Below are positions 1 through 5,294 of a DNA stretch of 22,687 bases, one piece after another; the first letter of the stretch is position 1, and each line of letters starts with the position of its first letter. Both the position numbers and the translations under genes were made by a program. A model generated the notes under the pieces. The model did not search any database. It worked only from the letters and a program-made list of their open reading frames with translations, and had not been told where the DNA came from. Where the stretch lies: positions 1 through 22,687 of the IMG/VR virus record IMGVR_UViG_3300007623_000036; one strand, 5' to 3'. The stretch is from a virus.

Positions 1-28
1 GAGAAAACTCTACTAAAAGGCTAAAACC

Positions 29-160
29 ATGAATAACATAGTCGCGAAACATGCTCGCAAATTCAACAAGTCAGTTACTATGACTGATAGAAAAAAGCAA
101 AGTAAGCGCGGCTATGTTAAACACAAAAGCCGTCACAACACACATACACAAGGAGATTAA
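29..160 (+). CDS. Small basic protein, 43 residues, unknown function
   Basis: An ATG at 29 opens a 43-codon frame ending in TAA at 158-160, with a weak AAGG ribosome site about 9 bases upstream. The product is very rich in Lys, Arg and His (MNNIVAKHARKFNKS at the start, then DRKKQSKRGYVKHKSRH) and has no hydrophobic segment, so it could bind nucleic acid. Its last codons (CAA GGA GAT TAA) contain the AGGAG ribosome site of the next gene, which starts two bases after the stop, so the two are likely translationally coupled. Small basic proteins of this style occur in marine T4-like phages, but I cannot name a function. The compact packing and the good downstream ribosome site support a real gene. 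Confidence 0.55.
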   Translation: MNNIVAKHARKFNKSVTMTDRKKQSKRGYVKHKSRHNTHTQGD

Positions 161-161
161 T

Positions 162-392
162 ATGTCTAATAAAAACCCGTTTGAAATCCGTGCAGAGATG
201 CTCCAACTAGCAAAAGACTACATGGATCAGCAGTACAAAATGAACGTACAGTTTGCTGAGAAAGCGCTTGAAGAAGGTAAGAAAACTTTTGAAGAGTACC
301 AAGCAACTGTTACTAAAATGTATTCTGTCGATGAATTAATGGAAAAAGCTAAAGAAATGTATTCTTTTGTTTCGGATAAAGGTGACAAATAA
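162..392 (+). CDS. Small helical phage protein, 76 residues, unknown function
   Basis: The start is ATG 162, six bases after a perfect AGGAG (151-155). An in-frame ATG at 114 has no ribosome site and would run through the upstream gene, so it is not used. The protein is almost wholly predicted alpha-helical and charged (NPFEIRAEMLQLAKDYMDQQ near the N-terminus, then two Lys/Glu-rich helices), has no cysteine and no membrane segment, and is probably cytoplasmic. The style matches short conserved proteins of marine T4-like phages with an 'NPFE-R-EML-LA-DY' opening, but I know no function. Its TAA stop overlaps the ATG of the next micro-gene by one base. Confidence 0.7.
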   Translation: MSNKNPFEIRAEMLQLAKDYMDQQYKMNVQFAEKALEEGKKTFEEYQATVTKMYSVDELMEKAKEMYSFVSDKGDK

Positions 393-442
393 TGTGGCCT
401 TATACAGAAGAAGAGTACGAAGATTTCTTTGGAAGTAAATAA
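392..442 (+). CDS. Micro-gene, 16 residues
   Basis: ATG 392-394 shares its A with the stop of the preceding gene (TAATG), the overlap used throughout this window for coupled translation. The product is MWPYTEEEYEDFFGSK, an acidic aromatic 16-mer ending at TAA 440-442, three bases before the terminator stem. Exact fit between the upstream stop and the terminator suggests it is translated, but such a short frame can arise by chance. I have an impression of similar 'WPYTEEE' micro-peptides in marine T4-like phages and cannot verify it here. No function can be assigned. Confidence 0.45.
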   Translation: MWPYTEEEYEDFFGSK

Positions 443-445
443 TAG

Positions 446-470
446 AAAGGGACCGCAAGGTCCCTTTTTT
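446..470. terminator. Bidirectional intrinsic terminator between convergent operons
   Basis: A 9-bp perfect stem (AAAGGGACC 446-454 with GGTCCCTTT 459-467) encloses a GCAA tetraloop, of the stable GNRA class when read rightward. The rightward transcript continues in a U run (465-470). Read leftward, the stem is followed by TTTCTATT, a weaker U tract. The leftward tape-measure gene ends at 469-471, inside the U run, so one hairpin serves both operons. Confidence 0.85.
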
Positions 471-2502
471 AAACGTTGTATGCGTTAGTTAGTCCAGCTA
501 AACCAAAGGGATTAACTGAAGAACTACCACCCCCGCCAGATGATAATTGAACCATACTAATATTATCACCAGCATCCATATTACTATAAGTAACTGGTGC
601 ATTTGTAGATGCATCGATATAAACATTTCCACCTGTTCTACCCATAATGTAACTGTCCATCATTTCTAAACTAGATGACCTAGCAGCAGATCTTCCATTT
701 CTGTAACCCATTTCTAAGTAACCGTTTCCTCTGCCGCCATATTGTAGTGATGCACCGGCATCTCTAAGTGGAGGAAGTACTTCTTGCGATTGACGTGCAG
801 CATTTTCAGCAGCTATTGCAGCCCTTGATTGTGCTGCTGCGTTATATCCTTGAATACCCATGCCTTGCTGCAAATCACCATAATGCAAAGGTTTAACTCT
901 TCCTGATGCGTCGTGTGATACTACTGGTTGGCTCATAGCAGCATCTTCATCAACAAATCTTTTAACATAATCTCTTTCAATTTGCTTGGCATCAGCATCA
1001 TCTTTTGCTGTTGGGTTTTCATCAAATGCCCATCTTACAATCCATTCACCAAGATAACCACCTGCGAACAAACCAACTAAACCACCGGTAAGGCCACCGA
1101 TAAGAGCACCCCAAGGTCCACCCATTGCACCCGCAATAGCTCCTATTGTAGCACCTCCAGCACCACCGATTACTTCACCCATCAATCCGCCTAACTCGAT
1201 TTGTTTGTTTTTCGGTGACATTGAATCATTTGTTAGAACATCATAGATTTGATATGCTGTAAGAAGAAGAGCAGCCACACCAGCTACCTTTAAAACCTTT
1301 ACTAAATTTTTAAATACTTTGGAATATTTCGGGTCTAACGTTTTTTCCATATATTTTAGTGCGTCTTCATCACTTGCGAACTTCCCGTCAGGCCCTTGAA
1401 GCTTACCAGATTTAGTAAGTCTATAACCTGATCCAGTTTTTGCAGCTATATCTGCCCTAAGCTGCGCTCGTGCTTCCGGTGTATTCATTCCAGTACTAGT
1501 TCTACCGCTGTAAGTACTATTACTCTTAGGCGCAGCATTTTTAACAGATTTGTTATATTTTGCTCTTTCACCAGGTTTTTCGTATGTATCACCTCTGCCC
1601 TTTCTACCTTCTGGTTCTGCGCCTGTTGGATTAGATTTGTTATATTTTGCTCTTTCACCAGGTTTTTCGTATGTATCACCTCTGCCCTTTCTACCTTCTG
1701 GGTCGACGTTTTTTGGTGGTTTGTTGGGGTCAGGCGGTGGTTTAGGTTTAGAATTTTTCATGTTTCTTTCAACTATCTCACCCCACTTATACATAGCCTT
1801 AGACGCCCATCTTAAAGCTGTAAACCCGCTTATTAAGCCTATAGCCAATTTGGCCAAATTAAGCTGATCACGAAGTTTAGCAATTTCGTCAATCATATCT
1901 TTCATGTTTTTGTTTAAATCATCGACAGATTTCTTAAATCCGTCAACAGATTTCTTTAGTTCAGCGCCATATTGTTTCATTTCGGCAAACGCTTCGCGGG
2001 CTTTTTCTTCTACTTCAATCTTTTTGGCTTCTAGTTTTTCTAATCCTGATTCGCCATCACCTGCGAACGCTGTATTGATAAAACCTTTACCAAGATTATA
2101 ACCGAGGAATCCTGCAGCACCTACACCAGCAATTGTTTTAAGCGCACTACCTAAACCACTAAGACTAAAAGCTTTCTTAAGACTAGAGTCTATACTTTCT
2201 CCAATCTTATCACCAACTTTATCTATATTACTATCGGAATCTTTTTCTTTTTGCTTTGATTCTATTTCGTCTAACTGTTCTTTGGTACGAGCTGCTTCAA
2301 GTGCTTCAGTTGCTATACCTGCTTGCATTTGAAGAATTTTTGTTTGTTCAGCAATATTATTTGAAATGCTATTAAAAACACCTTCAAACTTCTGTAAAGT
2401 GATGTTTACAGATTTAATAGAGTTAGTACCGGTATTGCGAATCAAATCGCCTTCGGCTTTTAACCTATCTACAATTGCTTGTGTTTCTAATGAGAGTGCC
2501 AT
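469..2502 (-). CDS. 29: Tail tape measure / baseplate hub protein (gp29-like)
   Basis: This 677-residue protein lies directly downstream of the gp26/gp51-like chaperone pair, where a tape measure belongs. It probably runs inside the tail tube, sets its length and travels with the DNA on ejection. It has a helical charged N-terminal half with a coiled coil around residues 154-222. A Pro/Lys-rich disordered linker (250-335) follows, with two near-identical 23-residue repeats. A hydrophobic helix lies at 405-422. A Gly/Ala-rich membrane-like block occupies about 438-487 (runs such as GGAGGATIGAIAGAMGG), and the tail end is Gly/Ser-rich. T4 gp29 is 590 residues, so this is somewhat longer. The start ATG at 2502-2500 follows AGGAATAGG, eight bases after the gp51-like stop. 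Identification rests on position, size and architecture more than on sequence motifs. Confidence 0.72.
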   Translation of the reverse strand: MALSLETQAIVDRLKAEGDLIRNTGTNSIKSVNITLQKFEGVFNSISNNIAEQTKILQMQAGIATEALEAARTKEQLDEIESKQKEKDSDSNIDKVGDKIGESIDSSLKKAFSLSGLGSALKTIAGVGAAGFLGYNLGKGFINTAFAGDGESGLEKLEAKKIEVEEKAREAFAEMKQYGAELKKSVDGFKKSVDDLNKNMKDMIDEIAKLRDQLNLAKLAIGLISGFTALRWASKAMYKWGEIVERNMKNSKPKPPPDPNKPPKNVDPEGRKGRGDTYEKPGERAKYNKSNPTGAEPEGRKGRGDTYEKPGERAKYNKSVKNAAPKSNSTYSGRTSTGMNTPEARAQLRADIAAKTGSGYRLTKSGKLQGPDGKFASDEDALKYMEKTLDPKYSKVFKNLVKVLKVAGVAALLLTAYQIYDVLTNDSMSPKNKQIELGGLMGEVIGGAGGATIGAIAGAMGGPWGALIGGLTGGLVGLFAGGYLGEWIVRWAFDENPTAKDDADAKQIERDYVKRFVDEDAAMSQPVVSHDASGRVKPLHYGDLQQGMGIQGYNAAAQSRAAIAAENAARQSQEVLPPLRDAGASLQYGGRGNGYLEMGYRNGRSAARSSSLEMMDSYIMGRTGGNVYIDASTNAPVTYSNMDAGDNISMVQLSSGGGGSSSVNPFGLAGLTNAYNV
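1546..1701. repeat. Perfect 69-bp tandem direct repeat in the tape measure gene
   Basis: Bases 1546-1614 and 1633-1701 are identical over 69 bases, with an 87-bp period (18-bp spacer). The period is a multiple of three, so the unit adds 29 residues in frame. In the protein the copies read EGRKGRGDTYEKPGERAKYN at residues about 269-288 and 298-317. The lack of even synonymous differences points to a recent duplication or gene-conversion event. Confidence 0.97.
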
Positions 2503-2510
2503 TTATTTAC

Positions 2511-2672
2511 CTATTCCTGATTCTGTTTTGCTATGTAGTCAAGTAGCATACCAAAGTAAAGGTCTCTTTCATAAGGCATCATATTTTCTATGTCGCTTAT
2601 GTTATATTTATGATGCTGAGCCATGGAAAATACCATTTTGTAATAATCCTTGAGTGTTATATGACTCAGCAT
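2511..2672 (-). CDS. 51: Baseplate hub assembly / tape measure chaperone (gp51-like), 53 residues
   Basis: Reading leftward from ATG 2672-2670, a 53-codon frame ends at TAG 2513-2511. Its start overlaps the gp26 stop as TAATG. The product begins MLSHITLKDYYKMVF and contains DIENMMPYERDLYFGMLLDY. That Ile-Glu-x-Met-x-Pro-(Tyr/Phe)-Glu-Arg-x-(Leu/Ile)-Tyr signature is the kind seen in the short partner of phage tail chaperone pairs. In T4, gene 51 follows gene 26 and is needed for hub assembly with gp29. Here the order 26-51-29 is the same with 27 and 28 absent. It fills the only gap between gp26 and the tape measure. It may be made alone by re-initiation or fused to gp26 by a -1 frameshift. 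T4 gp51 is much longer, so this is a minimal version. Confidence 0.8.
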   Translation of the reverse strand: MLSHITLKDYYKMVFSMAQHHKYNISDIENMMPYERDLYFGMLLDYIAKQNQE

Positions 2673-2697
2673 TAAAGAAAAAAAGTATTAAGACCTT
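2651..2697 (-). promoter_or_regulatory. Candidate programmed -1 ribosomal frameshift signal at the gp26/gp51 junction
   Basis: Reading leftward, gp26 ends ACT TTT TTT CTT TAA, so the heptamer T TTT TTT (2684-2678) is in the correct X XXY YYZ phase. A Shine-Dalgarno-like AAGG lies at 2697-2694, nine bases before the heptamer. Nine bases after it is a short stem, TGAGT (2668-2664) with ACTCA (2655-2651), with an 8-base loop. A -1 slip reads TCT TTA ATG and continues in the gp51-like frame. The three parts match the layout of bacterial frameshift sites, though the stem is short. Confidence 0.65.
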
Positions 2698-3373
2698 GTA
2701 CTACGAATACTCCTTCCTTACCATTTTTATTAGTGTATTTAATTTCATGCCTCAATTTTGGCATGGTAGCAAAGAATTGCTCGATCCCTTTTATGACATT
2801 AGAAGAGACGCCTTCCATAAATTCATCAACTTCCGTTTGTGTATAGTTTTTAAATTCAAAAACTTCATCTTCTGACGCAACCTTATCCAAACATGCGACC
2901 AAAATGATGTAATTTAATAGAGGATCGTCTGGATCCATCTCTGAAATTTTAATGTATTCATCTATCGTTGGATATTTTAGAAACAAAGTATATTCATCAC
3001 TAATCTTTACTTCTTTCTCGTGTCCTTCTGCAGTTTCAACCTTTAGTTCTTCAATATCAAACTCTAATTCAATTTGTTCGTCGGTTTCTGGGTCTCTGAT
3101 TGCAAATTGAATAGCGTTATCTACAGATTTAGATCTAATTGCCAAGATGACATATTCCAAATCAAACATTGCCAACTGCGAAACATCCATATCAATCAAA
3201 CAATTATTTACTACTTGCTTAATTGCTATAATTCCTTGCGCTGAATCATCTGATTCTTGCGCTACCAATAAAATCTTTTCTTCTTTAACCGTAAATGCAC
3301 GGTACTTAAACTTCTGACCAGACGATGGTAAGACACCTTCAAAAATCGGCAAGTCAATCTTGGGTAAAGCCAT
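2672..3373 (-). CDS. 26: Baseplate hub subunit / tape measure chaperone (gp26-like)
   Basis: This 233-residue protein matches the T4 gp26 family (T4 gp26 is 208 residues). It opens LPKIDLPIFEGVLPSSGQKF, followed by the 'YRAFTVKEEKILLVAQES' region and a family-typical 'YPTIDEYIKISEMDPDD' stretch near residues 135-150. The fold is mixed alpha/beta and acidic with no membrane segment, so it acts in the cytoplasm during assembly. In T4 it is needed for hub formation around gp29, and its gene position beside 51 and the tape measure is that of a tail assembly chaperone. The ribosome site GAGGAGA lies about 9 bases before ATG 3373-3371. The gene ends in a T7 run and TAATG, where a -1 slip would fuse it to the gp51-like frame. 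Confidence 0.9.
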   Translation of the reverse strand: MALPKIDLPIFEGVLPSSGQKFKYRAFTVKEEKILLVAQESDDSAQGIIAIKQVVNNCLIDMDVSQLAMFDLEYVILAIRSKSVDNAIQFAIRDPETDEQIELEFDIEELKVETAEGHEKEVKISDEYTLFLKYPTIDEYIKISEMDPDDPLLNYIILVACLDKVASEDEVFEFKNYTQTEVDEFMEGVSSNVIKGIEQFFATMPKLRHEIKYTNKNGKEGVFVVQGLNTFFL

Positions 3374-3391
3374 ATTATAGTCTCCTCATAA

Positions 3392-4150
3392 TTAAAATAA
3401 GCTTTTTATCTTGTCAAACTTGTTAGTTACTTTAGTATACTTATTAACTGCATCTTGGATAGAATCTGGTACAAGGTTTTGGCCAATAAGTTGCCCAAAA
3501 GCCCCTACTTGATTGATTAAACCTAATAGGCCATTTCCACGTCCAAACCTTGCTGTTGGTGAACCAATTTTTTCACCAGTATACTCTATGCGATCATATT
3601 GGAAGCTCACAGGTAATACTGAGAATGAATCGTTATTTTCCCAAGCCAAATCTACATCTCCTATCATAATAGGAAACGCATTTTCTATTTTAACTTCGTA
3701 ATACTGGCCAGTCTTTTCATAGTTTGTTGAATACTGTCTAATAACAACAGTTGCGCCATAATCGTCTTTATAGTTTACTTCGTATGGTAATCTTCCACCA
3801 ACTTCAGCAAATGGACCTGCTGCAGTTGAATAGTTAACAACTTGCTGCATCCATCCATGAAAGAATGACATGACCTGATGATCAGAATCAAGCATAAAGA
3901 TTGTTTGAACTGGTTCTATATTAATAGTCATCGGCATCATTTTACGAAATTGTCCGACGTGCTGACTTTCAACTGCACCAAATGACATTCCAGGAATAGC
4001 AGCATTTTTGCAAAAGAATACTAAATCCCTAGAATTGGCTCTTGATTTAACGCCTGGAAAGTTCATTATTTGTACTTCAAACAATGAACCACGCGCAGGA
4101 CCGCCAAACCAATCCATTTGTGATTTAAACTCTGATATTCTGAATGCCAT
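3392..4150 (-). CDS. 54: Baseplate-tail tube initiator (gp54-like, tail tube fold)
   Basis: This 252-residue protein looks like a member of the gp19/gp48/gp54 tube fold group. It opens AFRISEFKSQMDWFGGPARG and 'SLFEVQIMNFPG'. A core around residues 70-190 contains 'MPMTINIEPVQTIFMLDSDH' (the beta-hairpin region), 'YEVKIENAFPIMIGDVDLAW' and 'NDSFSVLPVSFQYDRI', with a Gly-rich then helical C-terminus. In T4, gp54 (320 residues) joins the hub through gp48 and starts polymerisation of the gp19 tube. gp48 is recognised separately in this window and the sequence is too long for gp19, which leaves gp54 as the best fit. The ATG overlaps the preceding stop by one base (TAATG), and gp26 follows 18 bases on. 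Confidence 0.65.
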   Translation of the reverse strand: MAFRISEFKSQMDWFGGPARGSLFEVQIMNFPGVKSRANSRDLVFFCKNAAIPGMSFGAVESQHVGQFRKMMPMTINIEPVQTIFMLDSDHQVMSFFHGWMQQVVNYSTAAGPFAEVGGRLPYEVNYKDDYGATVVIRQYSTNYEKTGQYYEVKIENAFPIMIGDVDLAWENNDSFSVLPVSFQYDRIEYTGEKIGSPTARFGRGNGLLGLINQVGAFGQLIGQNLVPDSIQDAVNKYTKVTNKFDKIKSLF

Positions 4151-4773
4151 TATCGACCTCTTATTGCTTTTCTAGAATCAGCATATACTTGGTTAGCAGT
4201 TGCACCAATAAATTTCTGCATTGGTAAGAACAAAGCGATATCCCATTCCGATGGGTTAATATATGCTGGCTTTGATCTTACATGCGCGTTTAAATAATGT
4301 TTCACGCACGGCGCGAATTCTTTAAACTTTGCCGCTCCATTCAAAACTTTATAAGAAGCTTGCAAGCGAGTAGTTTCATCAAAGTTCTTGTTATTTAAAA
4401 TAGTATACAACTGATCCATTAATTTTGCTCTTAATATTGGTGGCAAATAATGCATATTGATACCAAGAAATCCACCCTTTGCTTTATTTATTGGAAATAT
4501 TAAAGGAAATCTATCGTAATAAGGGAGAGTTTCTTTATGCTTTGGATCGTAAGAAAAAAGATACATATTGCCCATCATGAAACGACTATCCTGTCTGCGA
4601 TCGTTATCACCACGAAGCTCACGAATAACTTTTTCACCTTGTGTTCTATTTTTTGTAGTACGTGTTATTTCTTTAGCCTGCGTACGATACCACTCGCGAG
4701 CGGCAGCGGTGCGAGCAGGAACTTGTCCAGCCCTAATACCTTTAAGTAACATGTCGTCGAATAACGCTGCCAT
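4150..4773 (-). CDS. Conserved T4-like phage protein of unknown function, 207 residues
   Basis: I do not recognise a T4 counterpart. The basic N-terminus (residues 1-60, rich in Arg, Lys and Thr) is followed by a compact domain with 'MMGNMYLFSYDPKHKETLPY', 'YDRFPLIFPINKAKGGFLGI' and 'NMHYLPPILRAKLMDQLYTI'. This aromatic/proline-rich core gives the impression of a structural or assembly protein, and similar proteins occur in marine T4-like phages. It has one cysteine and no membrane segment. The ATG (4773-4771) directly abuts the gp4 stop, and its own stop overlaps the gp54-like start, so it is translated with tail and head completion genes. A missing hub gene such as 28 is possible from context, but no motif supports that. 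Confidence 0.8.
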   Translation of the reverse strand: MAALFDDMLLKGIRAGQVPARTAAAREWYRTQAKEITRTTKNRTQGEKVIRELRGDNDRRQDSRFMMGNMYLFSYDPKHKETLPYYDRFPLIFPINKAKGGFLGINMHYLPPILRAKLMDQLYTILNNKNFDETTRLQASYKVLNGAAKFKEFAPCVKHYLNAHVRSKPAYINPSEWDIALFLPMQKFIGATANQVYADSRKAIRGR

Positions 4774-5229
4774 TTATTTAATCCCTAATTCGTGTTCTGT
4801 CATTAGTTGAAATTCCCAACCTTTTTGTGCACAATATGCCCTAGCGGCTTTCCACTTTGCTTCGTTTACACCCCAAGTCTTAACCTCGTTAAGATATCTT
4901 CTAGAAACGCGACCTTTTTGTGTTGTTTTATTTTTGATATCGGGTGGCCTCGTTTGTCCCTTTGGCTTAATTTCAATCATTAACGTTTTTGTTTCGCCAC
5001 TTTTTATTTTTCTATGTACAATTACATCTGGAAAGTATCTATGCCTTTTACCGTCGATCGGCGAATAATATGGTATTGCCAATTCTTCACTCTGCCACCA
5101 AATTACATCTGGATGCCTATCACAATACCCAAAGAATTTTAATTCCCATGAAGATCTATAAAATATTTTAGACGGATCACCCTTATACTTGTTTGGATTT
5201 TTTGGACGGAATCTACCATTATAAGCCAA
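4774..5229 (-). CDS. 4: Head completion protein (gp4/50-like nuclease fold)
   Basis: This 151-residue protein aligns along its length with T4 gp4 (150 residues), which also begins MAY-G and shares 'KYRGDP', 'YRS-WE', 'IPY', 'RYF-D' and 'IEIKPK' blocks. Here those read KYKGDPSKIFYRSSWELKFF, 'IPYYSPIDGKRHRYFPDVIV' and 'MIEIKPKGQTRPP'. The Glu of WELK, the Asp of PDV and the E-x-K of IEIK form the layout of a PD-(D/E)XK nuclease core (TnsA-like). In T4 it is needed to make filled heads competent for tail joining. The only in-frame start after an upstream stop is TTG 5229-5227, preceded by AGGTGA, and the encoded N-terminus matches T4, so the TTG start is well supported. Confidence 0.93.
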   Translation of the reverse strand: MAYNGRFRPKNPNKYKGDPSKIFYRSSWELKFFGYCDRHPDVIWWQSEELAIPYYSPIDGKRHRYFPDVIVHRKIKSGETKTLMIEIKPKGQTRPPDIKNKTTQKGRVSRRYLNEVKTWGVNEAKWKAARAYCAQKGWEFQLMTEHELGIK

Positions 5230-5248
5230 ACGTCACCTCACAATTTGT

Positions 5249-5256
5249 TATAAATA
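5249..5256 (+). promoter_or_regulatory. T4-type late promoter for the gp48 operon
   Basis: An exact TATAAATA, the sole core element of T4 late promoters (recognised by gp55 with the gp33/gp45 co-activators), lies 38 bases upstream of the gp48 start. Transcription would begin near 5262. It is the only perfect box ahead of the long rightward operon before 19929. Confidence 0.85.
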
Positions 5257-5268
5257 GAAATAATAAAT

Positions 5269-5276
5269 TATTTATA
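5269..5276 (-). promoter_or_regulatory. T4-type late promoter for the gp4-to-gp29 operon
   Basis: On the minus strand this is an exact TATAAATA, 39 bases ahead of the gp4 TTG start, with expected initiation near 5263. Initiation would thus nearly coincide with that of the rightward promoter, on the opposite strand. Confidence 0.85.
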
Positions 5277-5294
5277 ACAAAGCACGAGTAGCAA

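Larger units (their letters stand above)
5244..5281. repeat. 13-bp perfect inverted repeat carrying both late promoters
   Basis: TTTGTTATAAATA (5244-5256) and TATTTATAACAAA (5269-5281) are exact reverse complements around a 12-bp AT-rich centre (5257-5268). Each arm contains one TATAAATA box pointing inward. The 65-bp gap between gp4 and gp48 holds no other feature apart from the two ribosome sites. Confidence 0.97.

Noticed and set aside
1-24. Possible 3' end of an upstream rightward gene (GAG AAA ... GGC TAA)
   Set aside because: Only seven codons are visible, and another frame also stays open (3-32), so the frame cannot be chosen.
114-161. Earlier ATG for the 76-residue protein
   Set aside because: It has no ribosome site, overlaps the upstream small gene, and adds 16 residues of unlike composition; ATG 162 has a perfect AGGAG.
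1485-1867. Overlapping frames on both strands inside the tape measure gene
   Set aside because: They are by-products of the 69-bp repeat and the long coding frame. Their low-complexity products repeat with the DNA and have no ribosome sites.
2598-2615. Late-promoter-like CATAAATA on the minus strand inside the gp51-like gene
   Set aside because: It has one mismatch and lies inside coding sequence about 100 bases ahead of the tape measure. AT-rich codons explain it equally well.
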